The position numbers were made by a program, and so were the translations under genes. From contig CAYZEZ010000067.1 of assembly GCA_964477295.1 (NCBI GenBank), forward strand, positions 1-18,680: a DNA stretch of 18,680 nucleotides. Reading direction: 5' to 3'. Origin of the DNA: CAYZEZ01 sp964477295. Lineage in GTDB: Bacteria > Bacteroidota > Bacteroidia > Bacteroidales > SM23-62. Positions 1 through 7,323 of this stretch are shown piece by piece. The notes under the pieces are model-generated. The model saw only the letters and a program-made list of their open reading frames with translations. It was not told the origin of the DNA and did not search any database. Every line of letters begins with the position of its first letter. Within the stretch, counting starts at the first letter, position 1.

Positions 1-611
1 TGTTTAAATTCAAATACTACTGGACAGATTTACCTTTAAAGTTTAGAGATACTTTTTGCATTTAAAACTTATTAATTAATGGTGATGATTATGAACTGTT
101 GGAATGTTGTAAACTGTTTATCGTTAAATGAATTTGGACAAAACAGGATTATTAATGAAGGTGTGAATTGTTCAAAAATTGTCCGTTTTTTTCCGAATAA
201 TCCTCCCCCAACAAATAAGAATTGCAACCTCCCCTGCAACATGTTACAAACCTTCGGACATTTATTCTATACAACTTTCGATATTATGCATCTCAGCATT
301 AAGGTATAGAATCAAAAACTTAACGCCATGATTAATCTCTTCATTACTGTTAATTTCTAAAATTCTATATTGCTTCAATAACAATTTGTCGAGAATTGAC
401 TATTCAAATTTTATAACCAGATTGAAAATAGAAATTAATGGAAGAATAATAAGACTATTATTTTGGAAATATTGAATCTTGATAACAAGTCAAAAGAATA
501 ATTAAAGATATTAATTTCTGTGCGGAATATTTAGTTAAAAGCTATATATTTGTCAGCTTTCCAAATCTTCAAAAGGTCAAATCTTTAACTCTCTCATTAT
601 TTCATCAATTC

Positions 612-631
612 GAATCTTCCCTTCCACCCAA
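612..631 (+). repeat. Left copy of imperfect 20-bp direct repeat flanking the recombinase/toxin pair
   Basis: GAATCTTCCCTTCCACCCAA here matches GAATCCCATCTTCCACCCAA at 2493-2512 in 16 of 20 positions, with the last 11 identical, and both are preceded by AATT. The two copies bracket the recombinase-toxin pair. The sequence loosely resembles a tRNA T-arm and 3' end, where integrases often act, but no complete tRNA is present. Chance similarity in AT-rich DNA cannot be excluded. Confidence 0.4.
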
Positions 632-642
632 TCTGAATCCGA

Positions 643-659
643 ATACTGATAATCAGTAT
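643..659. promoter_or_regulatory. 17-nt perfect palindrome upstream of the recombinase promoter
   Basis: The sequence ATACTGAT-A-ATCAGTAT has 8-bp arms around one central base. It lies 33 bp upstream of the predicted -33 element and just inside the left direct repeat. That position suits an operator or a recombination half-site pair for the downstream recombinase-like protein. No T-run follows, so a terminator is unlikely. The palindrome is visible in the sequence; its binding partner is inferred. Confidence 0.45.
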
Positions 660-692
660 CTGCACTAAGACAATATTAAATCAATTGTCAAA

Positions 693-723
693 TTTGCGCC
701 ACGTATAATGAGTAATATGTTTG
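693..723 (+). promoter_or_regulatory. Bacteroidota-type promoter for the recombinase-toxin operon
   Basis: TTTG at 693-696 and TATGTTTG at 716-723 are separated by 19 nt, matching the Bacteroidota primary sigma consensus (TTTG, about 19 nt, TAnnTTTG). Transcription would begin near 728-732, leaving a leader of about 120 nt before the start at 851. Confidence 0.6.
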
Positions 724-850
724 ATCTAATTTTTGTAAATTTAAATATAGTACCATATAACAGATATTAAATGGAACTATACTTAAATATTTTTATTTTC
801 GATATAAGTTCCGTAAATTAGTGCCATTAATAGAATTAATTAGAAAGATC

Positions 851-1783
851 GTGAAAATTGGATATGCTCGAATATCAATTAACAACCAAGATATAGGAAT
901 GCAAATTAATGCACTAAAAACTTTTGGATGTGAGAAGATTTATAAGGACACTACAAGTTCTTTCGATAAAAGGCCCAAGTTAGAACTTATGAATAGTCAA
1001 CTTTGTAGTGGGGATATTGTCGTCGTTTGGAAATTAAATAGGATTGTAAAGTCATTATTTGATCTCATAAACCTTTTTAATACTTATAAAGAGAGAGATA
1101 TTTATCTAATAAGCATTCAAGATAATATTAACACTTATGAAAACCGATCCATTCTTGAAATAGTCTCAGTAATTGCTGAACTAGACAGAGAAACAAATAG
1201 TGAAAAAGTTATTTCTGGCCTGGAAATCGCAAAAAAGAGAGGAAGAAATGGAGGCAGACCAAAAGGATTATCACATGGAGCCATCATAAAAGCGAAAAAA
1301 GTTAAACAACTCTATGAAGATGAAAAAATTAAAGTAAAAGATATCGCTATTAGACTTAATATAGGAAAAACCACCCTGTACCGATATTTAAAATATAATG
1401 GTGAAAAATTACCTGCAACAAATGTTTACCGAAATCAAAAATCAAATAATTTTATTTCGAAAGAAAACATAAAGGAAGAATTGTTTGAAAAACTTATAAC
1501 ATCTAAAGCATTTTGGTCCTATTCAAATGTAAATATAGAAAATATATCAGATAACTTGTTGATTCAGAAAGTAATGGAAAATTTAGATTTGCCTGATATA
1601 AAGAAATTATTCATATTATTTAATAAGAATTATGTACGAAATATTTGGAAAAAAGAATTGATTTTACAAGATCCATACTTTAGAAGCCTAAACATTCTAA
1701 TAGCTAAATTATTTTTCAATATTAAAAAACCTGAATCGTACATTAGGAATGTACGAAGAGAATACATTAAATCTGTTTCTTGA
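851..1783 (+). CDS. Serine recombinase (resolvase/invertase type) fused to a C-terminal antitoxin-like domain
   Basis: Residues 1-137 form a resolvase/invertase catalytic domain: GYARIS with nucleophile Ser9, Arg41, the WKLNR segment at 60-64, and a long helix ending in a GGRPKG linker near 134-139. Residues 141-182 are a helix-turn-helix of the Hin C-terminal type (IAIRLNIGKTTLYRYL). Unlike usual resolvases of about 190-200 residues, it continues for about 110 residues. Residues 217-303 (SKAFWSY ... DLPDIKKLF ... AKLFFNIKKPESYI) resemble, from memory, small DUF6922-like proteins encoded directly upstream of AbiEii-type toxins in Bacteroidota. The GTG at 851 was chosen because it gives the canonical MKIGYARxS start; the in-frame GTG at 821 would add ten atypical residues. 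Compared with gamma-delta resolvase, the residues matching Asp67, Arg71, Arg121 and Arg125 appear to be Asn63, Lys67, Thr115 and Lys119, so recombinase activity is doubtful. The toxin gene follows 2 bp later. The recombinase fold is certain; the antitoxin role is inferred. Confidence 0.85.
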   Translation: MKIGYARISINNQDIGMQINALKTFGCEKIYKDTTSSFDKRPKLELMNSQLCSGDIVVVWKLNRIVKSLFDLINLFNTYKERDIYLISIQDNINTYENRSILEIVSVIAELDRETNSEKVISGLEIAKKRGRNGGRPKGLSHGAIIKAKKVKQLYEDEKIKVKDIAIRLNIGKTTLYRYLKYNGEKLPATNVYRNQKSNNFISKENIKEELFEKLITSKAFWSYSNVNIENISDNLLIQKVMENLDLPDIKKLFILFNKNYVRNIWKKELILQDPYFRSLNILIAKLFFNIKKPESYIRNVRREYIKSVS

Positions 1784-1785
1784 TA

Positions 1786-2451
1786 ATGCAAGGTATTAAT
1801 ACAGAAACTGAAATGGTTTTAATTACCCTTTCAGAAAGTGATCTTTTTGAGGATTATACACTTGTAGGTGGTACAGCCCTCTCAATTCAAATCAATACAA
1901 GATTTAGTGAGGATTTGGATTTTTGTGTTTGGCAAGATAGATTGCAGGGTAAACTATATGAGGTAAAATGGGTCAAAATTGAGGAATTTTTCAGAAATAA
2001 ATTTAAGAGTGTTGAAAGGGATATTATAGATCTACAACAAGTGAACTATTTAGTAGCAGGAATTAAGTTAACCTTCTTCGTACGAAGGAATGTCAATTCT
2101 AGATCTTTTAGTATTGAACCTCTAATTAACAAAATTAATTCTGCAGGTGTTGAATCCATTGGCGCCATGAAACTTGAACTACTCCAACGCAGGAATATTT
2201 ATCGAGATTATTATGATATTTATTCCATATTAAAAGAGGGTTATAAAATAACTAAACTTATTGATCTGGCTATTGAATATTCAAGAAACAAGCTAAAATC
2301 AAAAACTATCCTTAGCATCTTATCGAATGCTGAGAATTTTACAAAAGAAGAGAATTTTGAATTACTAAATCCAAAATATAAAGTTACTTCCGTGGAAATC
2401 CGTGATTATATATTAGATAAATACAAAGAGGAAACTTCTGAATCAAAATAA
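1786..2451 (+). CDS. AbiEii/AbiGii-type nucleotidyltransferase toxin
   Basis: This 221-residue protein has the DNA polymerase beta-like nucleotidyltransferase signature of the AbiEii toxin family: LVGGTALSIQ at 26-35, an acidic pair in SEDLDF at 41-46 (Asp43 and Asp45, likely metal ligands), a conserved Lys129 in AMKLELL, and RDYYDIYSIL at 140-149 (Arg140, Asp141, Asp144). Family members block growth by transferring nucleotides, in studied cases onto tRNA or proteins, and are neutralised by a partner encoded upstream. ATG at 1786 is preferred; a TTG at 1780 would overlap the upstream stop and adds only two residues. The 2-bp spacing to the recombinase fusion implies coupled translation. All key motifs are intact, so it is probably active. 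The target is unknown. Confidence 0.88.
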   Translation: MQGINTETEMVLITLSESDLFEDYTLVGGTALSIQINTRFSEDLDFCVWQDRLQGKLYEVKWVKIEEFFRNKFKSVERDIIDLQQVNYLVAGIKLTFFVRRNVNSRSFSIEPLINKINSAGVESIGAMKLELLQRRNIYRDYYDIYSILKEGYKITKLIDLAIEYSRNKLKSKTILSILSNAENFTKEENFELLNPKYKVTSVEIRDYILDKYKEETSESK

Positions 2452-2465
2452 TTTGTGAATAAATC

Positions 2466-2493
2466 CAATTCAATATCAATATAAAATGAATTG
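2466..2493. repeat. 7-bp inverted repeat after the toxin gene
   Basis: CAATTCA (2466-2472) and TGAATTG (2487-2493) are perfect inverted arms around a 14-nt AT-rich loop, starting 15 nt after the toxin stop and running into the right-hand direct repeat. It may be an RNA hairpin or a protein site; no function can be assigned. Confidence 0.35.
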
Positions 2494-2512
2494 AATCCCA
2501 TCTTCCACCCAA
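2493..2512 (+). repeat. Right copy of imperfect 20-bp direct repeat flanking the recombinase/toxin pair
   Basis: GAATCCCATCTTCCACCCAA matches the copy at 612-631 in 16 of 20 positions and lies 41 bp after the toxin stop. Together the copies delimit a segment of about 1.9 kb that could be a mobile or formerly mobile unit. GAATCCCATCTTCCACC also resembles the 3' end of a tRNA gene, a common attachment site. Confidence 0.4.
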
Positions 2513-2517
2513 CACTC

Positions 2518-2549
2518 AAAAAGCGGTTTCCAAAGGAAGCCGATTTTTT
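2518..2549. terminator. Bidirectional Rho-independent terminator
   Basis: An 8-bp stem (CGGTTTCC at 2524-2531 with GGAAGCCG at 2535-2542, one G-U pair) closes an AAA loop and is followed by six Ts (2544-2549). Five As at 2518-2522 precede it, so it also works as stem plus U-run on the minus strand. It probably ends the recombinase-toxin transcript. Confidence 0.7.
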
Positions 2550-2598
2550 CATTTAAACCCGTCAAAAGCTTGCTTTTGTAAGGGGATAAATGAAAAAA
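2544..2598. repeat. 55-nt nested inverted repeat
   Basis: TTTTTTCATTTA (2544-2555) pairs perfectly with TAAATGAAAAAA (2587-2598). A CCC/GGG pairing lies inside it, and a perfect 7-bp hairpin (CAAAAGC, TT, GCTTTTG at 2563-2578) forms the tip. The outer arm shares its T-run with the terminator at 2518-2549, so the two structures exclude each other in RNA. It may be the edge of a repetitive or mobile element. Confidence 0.5.
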
Positions 2599-2606
2599 GC
2601 GGTTGA

Positions 2607-2909
2607 GCTGGCGCAGCCAGCGACCGGTTTTTAAGTGTTGTAGTACCATCCCAGGGATCGCGAACGAAGTGAGCAATCCCGGATAGCTGGCGCAGCCAGC
2701 GACCNNNNNNNNNNNNNNNNNNNNNNNNNNNNNNNNNNNNNNNNNNNNNNNNNNNNNNNNNNNNNNNNNNNNNNNNNNNNNNNNNNNNNNNNNNNNNNNN
2801 NNNNCCCAGGGATCGCGAACGAAGTGAGCAATCCCGGATAGCTGGCGCAGCCAGCGACCGGTTTTTAAGTGTTGTAGGACCACCCCAGGGATCGCGAACG
2901 AAGTGAGCA
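2607..2909. repeat. 79-bp tandem repeat array interrupted by an assembly gap
   Basis: The period is 79 bp, from GCTGGCGCAGCCAGC at 2607-2621 to the same 15-mer at 2686-2700. It recurs at 2841-2855 beyond the gap, where the last unit breaks off after about 69 nt at 2909. Each unit holds a perfect hairpin (GCTGGC, GCA, GCCAGC) and an imperfect one (GGGATCGCG ... GAGCAATCCC). The first unit, with AAAAAGCGG upstream and GGTTTTT at 2626-2632, looks terminator-like. Units differ slightly, for example TAGTACCATCC against TAGGACCACCC. The true copy number is unknown because of the gap. As 79 is not a multiple of three, the reading frame changes every unit, so a coding role is unlikely. Confidence 0.85.
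2705..2804. other. Assembly gap of exactly 100 N
   Basis: A run of exactly 100 N is the usual placeholder for a scaffold gap of unknown size. The same 79-bp repeat lies on both sides, so the gap probably marks an array that short reads could not resolve. Confidence 0.97.
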
Positions 2910-3171
2910 CAATCTTTCTTTGGTTATGAGATTCATCAAGAAAAGCTTCGCGACCCGCGGAAGCATTTCTAATAATTCATACCTTATTTCTAAATAGCCA
3001 GATGAATACTTAATTAGTCGCATTCGATTATTCAACAATTCTCCAGGCCTGACAATTTGATTTTGTGATTATTTTGAAATATCTTTATTTACATAATTGA
3101 TAAATATGTAAAGATTTTACAGAATCAATCATCACACCAATTGTCATCCAATCATTATTATTTAACCCATC
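2910..3171. other. Intergenic region upstream of the T9SS protein gene
   Basis: No gene is visible. A GC-rich imperfect hairpin lies at 2945-2964 (GCTTCGCG, ACC, then CGCGGAAGC with one extra G). From about 2990 the sequence is AT-rich and presumably contains the promoter of the large downstream gene, but no good TAnnTTTG match was found. A minus-strand frame enters the repeat array from here but has no recognisable domain. Confidence 0.5.
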
Positions 3172-6100
3172 ATGAAAATGATTATATCTAAACCATGTTT
3201 TACCCTGTCTTTCATTATTCTTGCTTTGGTTTCTACAGGTAACCTGAATGCGCAGAAATGGGATTTTATTGAAAACTTACACAGTTCCGGTGATGTTACA
3301 CCAATCGATATTCTGGCTGACAATAACGGGAATATCTATGTTTTCGGGAGCTATGCGGATGACCTTACAATCGATGGCCTTCCAACATTAAAATGGACCG
3401 ACTTGAATGGTTTTGAGGACTTGTTTATATGCAAATATGATGCATCAGGAAATGCCCTGTGGGCCAGAAAAATTGCATCCTCAAACAGAGATTATGCCAA
3501 TGGAATGACAATTGACAACAATAATAATGTTTACATAATCGGCGTATTCAAGGGTGACACCCTGAATTTCTGGGAAGGAACGGGTATATTGAACACAGAT
3601 TTGAATAGTTTTGACACCTTCCTGGCAAAGATAAGCAGCACCGGTAGTCTTATTTATGCAACAAAAGTCCTCTCGGGATTCAATAACCAACGATTGCATG
3701 ATATAACTTATGATTTCAGCAATGACTACCTGGTCATGGCAGGAAATTTTAAAAATGAAGCGATTTTTGGCAATGATATAGACACTGCCTATGCTTTGTC
3801 AATAAAAGATAATTGTCTTGTGCGCTTTGATATTGATGGCAATTATATTGACAATGCCATATTCTTCGGAAATCAGACACTCCTATTTAATAATGTGAGT
3901 AATTGTGTTATCTCCGATGTGGTTACCGGATATTATGTCACAGGAAACCTGACGGGGAATATCTTCTCTTCGGACAGCAGCCAGCTGCTTGCCGCCAATG
4001 ATATGATGTACACGGATATCATGGTGCTCAATTTGGATGGCAATATGGATTTTGTCTGGGGAAGAAGTGGCGGTGGATCTCTGGAGGATTATTTAAATGC
4101 ATCCGGGTCAGATGCATACGGAAACATATATTTCACCGGGAGGACAGAATCGGATACCATGCGGATGGACTCAACGGGCAGCATTCTTTCAGATCCGTTA
4201 ATAGGATACGGATGGTCAGACTATTATGTTGGCAAGTACAACAAAGATGGCAGACTTCAATGGATCAGGCGTGAAGGCGGTTGGAATTATGATAATGCAT
4301 ATGGACTTTCTGTCAAGGGTCAGCGGCTTTTATATGCCTATGATCTGGAACCTACAATGAATAATTTCAGTACCGGTTTTAAAGTCTGTGATCTGGATGG
4401 GAACCTGCTCTTCTCTGATTCCATTACAGGTAGCGGTATTGAATCCACTCTTTGCGCTGCGTTCAACCAGTCTGGCAGTGCCGCATTGCTGACAGGGACC
4501 TTCGACGGAGACACACTATATGCAGGTGACTTAACAATTACAAATCCCAATTTTGGTTTTACTGATGGATTTGCAGGTAAGTATGCATTTAAATTTAAGC
4601 TAAACCTTGCAGGATCGACAGATATTCAATGCCATGGCGAGAATACCGGAAGTATCCTGCTGGAAACCGAAAATGCTGCCGACCCGGTAACCTATGCCTG
4701 GACACCCAACGTTTCAACCACAAATATCGCTACAGGGATCGCCGCAGGAACCTATAAAATTGTAGCTACCGATAATGAAGGAAGAAAAGATTCTGTTGAG
4801 GTGGAATTAACGGAACCACCTGCCATTGCAATAACTGAAGTATCCATAACTGGAACCAGTTGTAACACTGCTGCAAATAGTGGTATAAAAAGCGATGGGG
4901 TGGTCAATATTAACGTAACCGGTGGTGTTCCGAACTATTCCTACAGCTGGTCACCCGGAGGACTCACCACACAGGATATCTCGAATGTAGCAACAGGTAA
5001 CCATACCGTGACCGTCACCGATGCCAACTCATGTACGAAAATGAAGACATTCAATGTCCCCGAGCCCGATCCTGTGACATATCCCGGAACAACCATCGAT
5101 ACCATTATTGTTCCACCCGGCAGCAACGGCGCCGTAAATCTTAATACGGAAGGAGGGACAGCACCCTATTCGTGGAGCTGGGCAGGACCATCGGGGTATA
5201 CAGCAGGAAATATTGAAACGATTACCGAACTGGTAAATCCCGGAGAGTATACCGTCACAGTGACAGATAACAAATCCTGTGTTTTCGATACTGTTATACA
5301 TGTCCCGTCTGATACCTTGCTGGTTATTGAAATATGTGATACTACTCATGTAAGCTGCAAGGGCGGATCTGACGGAGCAGCAAAAGTTTGTGTTTTACTG
5401 GGCTTTTCGGGAAATTATTTATATGAATGGAGAAACAGCCTGTATCAACCGGTCGGAACAAACAGCGCCATTGTCAATGGATTGACAGCAGGAACATATA
5501 TTGTCAGGGTGACCGATATTGATGCCGGTGTATGGACCGAGGCATCAGTCACGATCGAAGAACCAGCATTAATACATTCCGTTGATTTTGATCCGGTCCA
5601 TGTCGGATGTTTTGGCGGAGCGGATGGGAGTATCACAACAACTGTTACAGGTGACGGAGAATTTACCTATTTATGGGAAACCGGCCAGGAAACAAAAGAT
5701 ATTGAAGAACTGGCTGCAGGATGGTACAAGGTAAAAGTAACCCATTCAGCAGGTTGTTTTATTTATGACAGCGTTGAGGTCCTCCAGCCAACCCGTCTGA
5801 CTACAGATATTACCGACAGCACAAATGTATCAATTTTTGGTGGCAATGACGGTTCAGCAACAGTTACACCAGCAGACGGAACTCCTCCATATACATACCA
5901 GTGGGAAGATGGACTATCCTCAACCGATTCAACAGCAACAGGACTTTATGCAGAAATATGGTATCATGTAACGGTCACTGATGATCATTCCTGTACAACC
6001 CGGGACAGTGTTATATTGTCAGAACCGGGGATCTTTCATGCAGAAATAACAGACAGCACAGATGCATCCTGCAATGGATTAAGTGATGGCAGTGCCTCAG

Positions 6101-7323
6101 TCTCCAGCGGAGGCGGAGTTCCTCCTTATACGATATTGTGGAATGACGATGAGGGATCAACCACCGAGACCATAACAGGTTTATCACCCAATAGATGGTA
6201 TACGGTAATTGTTACCGATGCGACATTGCAGACTGTTAAAGACAGTGTTTACTTAGGTGAAGCTGATCCTATAACTATCTCCAAGACCTACTCTGAATCT
6301 ATTTGTAGTGGATCCACTGACGGCTATATTCATTTGTCGGTTTCCGGTGGAACACCGCCTTATAGTATTGAATGGTCAAACAGCGAAACCACGCCGGAGA
6401 TCAATAATCTTGAGGCGGGTGAATATTCGGTCGTTATTACAGATGAGAATAGTTGTACTGCTCATGATACAGCCACGATAGAAACCAGCATAATCTACGA
6501 GGGATCAGAGCTATGCCTCGTGACGGTCAACAACAATAACAGGATCCTCGTTGTGTGGGAAAAGACTTATGGCAAAGGGATCGCCTATTACAATATTTAT
6601 CGTGAGCAATCATCAAAGGATAACTATGTAAAAATCGAAACTGTTGATTTCGACAGCCTTTCGGTATATGTCGATCCATCTTCTGTCCCGGAAGAGAATC
6701 CCTACTTCTATAAGATCTCAGCAACCGATTCCTGTGGTAACGAATCTGAATTAAGTCCGGTTCACAAATCGATCCACCTGATTGCCAATCTTGGGCTTAA
6801 CAACGAGGTCAATCTGAACTGGGACGAATACATAGGATTTGAGTACTATGAATATGAGATATACAGAGGAAGATCACTCACCGAATTGTTCAGCATAAGG
6901 ACAATTTCTGCCAGCATCAGGTCCTGGTCTGATAAATCCGCTCCATCCGGACAAAATTTTTATCGAATCCTTGTAGTTAAACCAGAATCGTGCTTCCCCA
7001 CTTTTAATAAAAAAAGCCTTGAATTCAGTTCACCTTTCTCAAACTTTGATGAGGAAACTCTGACAGGAACAACTAATCCTGAAGAAGACGGATTCAATAT
7101 TTACCCCAATCCATTTCAGGATCAGGCTACACTTACATTCAGTAATCCTCAAAATCAGTCTTACACTCTGTACATTACTGATCTCTCAGGTAAGAGGTAC
7201 AGAATTGTGAGTGATATTACTTCATCAACGTTTACAATTGAGAAAGGAAATCTTAGTGAAGGTGTATATTTTATTGAGCTGATAGGGCCTGAAATTTACA
7301 GGGGAAAGATTTTAATTGAATAA
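3172..7323 (+). CDS. Large secreted SprB-repeat protein with T9SS type A C-terminal sorting domain
   Basis: This 1383-residue exported protein has a signal peptide at about 1-27 (hydrophobic FTLSFIILALVSTGNLNA). Residues about 30-475 carry beta-propeller (SBBP-like) repeats with recurring DNNGNIYVFG, DAYGNIYFTG and TGRTESD-like segments. Residues about 479-1106 hold eight SprB/PKD-like Ig repeats of about 75-85 residues, each shaped like SCxGxxDGSxxVxxxGGxPPYxYxW ... GxYxVxVTDxxxC. Residues about 1107-1290 hold two fibronectin III-like modules with YYNIYRE and YEYEIYRG strands. The C-terminus (about 1306-1383, FNIYPNPFQDQATLTF ... GVYFIELIGPEIYRGKILIE) is a type A sorting domain, removed and anchored or released by the type IX system. 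SprB-type proteins are gliding or attachment adhesins, so adhesion or matrix binding is likely; no catalytic domain is visible. It appears monocistronic apart from a possible tiny frame at its stop codon. Confidence 0.93.
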   Translation: MKMIISKPCFTLSFIILALVSTGNLNAQKWDFIENLHSSGDVTPIDILADNNGNIYVFGSYADDLTIDGLPTLKWTDLNGFEDLFICKYDASGNALWARKIASSNRDYANGMTIDNNNNVYIIGVFKGDTLNFWEGTGILNTDLNSFDTFLAKISSTGSLIYATKVLSGFNNQRLHDITYDFSNDYLVMAGNFKNEAIFGNDIDTAYALSIKDNCLVRFDIDGNYIDNAIFFGNQTLLFNNVSNCVISDVVTGYYVTGNLTGNIFSSDSSQLLAANDMMYTDIMVLNLDGNMDFVWGRSGGGSLEDYLNASGSDAYGNIYFTGRTESDTMRMDSTGSILSDPLIGYGWSDYYVGKYNKDGRLQWIRREGGWNYDNAYGLSVKGQRLLYAYDLEPTMNNFSTGFKVCDLDGNLLFSDSITGSGIESTLCAAFNQSGSAALLTGTFDGDTLYAGDLTITNPNFGFTDGFAGKYAFKFKLNLAGSTDIQCHGENTGSILLETENAADPVTYAWTPNVSTTNIATGIAAGTYKIVATDNEGRKDSVEVELTEPPAIAITEVSITGTSCNTAANSGIKSDGVVNINVTGGVPNYSYSWSPGGLTTQDISNVATGNHTVTVTDANSCTKMKTFNVPEPDPVTYPGTTIDTIIVPPGSNGAVNLNTEGGTAPYSWSWAGPSGYTAGNIETITELVNPGEYTVTVTDNKSCVFDTVIHVPSDTLLVIEICDTTHVSCKGGSDGAAKVCVLLGFSGNYLYEWRNSLYQPVGTNSAIVNGLTAGTYIVRVTDIDAGVWTEASVTIEEPALIHSVDFDPVHVGCFGGADGSITTTVTGDGEFTYLWETGQETKDIEELAAGWYKVKVTHSAGCFIYDSVEVLQPTRLTTDITDSTNVSIFGGNDGSATVTPADGTPPYTYQWEDGLSSTDSTATGLYAEIWYHVTVTDDHSCTTRDSVILSEPGIFHAEITDSTDASCNGLSDGSASVSSGGGVPPYTILWNDDEGSTTETITGLSPNRWYTVIVTDATLQTVKDSVYLGEADPITISKTYSESICSGSTDGYIHLSVSGGTPPYSIEWSNSETTPEINNLEAGEYSVVITDENSCTAHDTATIETSIIYEGSELCLVTVNNNNRILVVWEKTYGKGIAYYNIYREQSSKDNYVKIETVDFDSLSVYVDPSSVPEENPYFYKISATDSCGNESELSPVHKSIHLIANLGLNNEVNLNWDEYIGFEYYEYEIYRGRSLTELFSIRTISASIRSWSDKSAPSGQNFYRILVVKPESCFPTFNKKSLEFSSPFSNFDEETLTGTTNPEEDGFNIYPNPFQDQATLTFSNPQNQSYTLYITDLSGKRYRIVSDITSSTFTIEKGNLSEGVYFIELIGPEIYRGKILIE

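Larger units (their letters stand above)
1..692. other. AT-rich stretch without a convincing gene
   Basis: No convincing gene is visible on either strand. An open frame at 79-309 has no recognisable domain and an odd composition. A plus-strand frame open from the window edge to a TAA at 63-65 could be the last 20 codons of a gene entering from the left, but this cannot be established. A short minus-strand frame (675 down to the stop at 577) would give 32 codons without a start and may be the remnant of a 3' gene end. The region contains the left direct repeat (612-631) and a 17-nt palindrome (643-659), listed separately. Base composition is much more AT-rich than to the right of 3 kb, consistent with an acquired island. 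Confidence 0.6.

Noticed and set aside
3..65. Possible C-terminal 20 codons of a gene entering from the left edge
   Set aside because: Too short to support; one of several equally possible readings of the window edge.
79..309. 76-codon plus-strand open frame
   Set aside because: No recognisable domain, unusual composition, poor start context, and located in AT-rich DNA where such frames arise by chance.
577..675. 32-codon minus-strand fragment spanning the left direct repeat and palindrome
   Set aside because: No start codon, bounded by stops, no family recognised; at most debris of an older gene end.
2485..2515. tRNA gene 3' end
   Set aside because: Only a T-arm/acceptor-like string is present; no anticodon arm, D-arm or matching 5' acceptor strand is visible upstream.
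2607..2909. CRISPR array
   Set aside because: Units are 79-bp contiguous repeats without unique spacers, and no cas genes are present.
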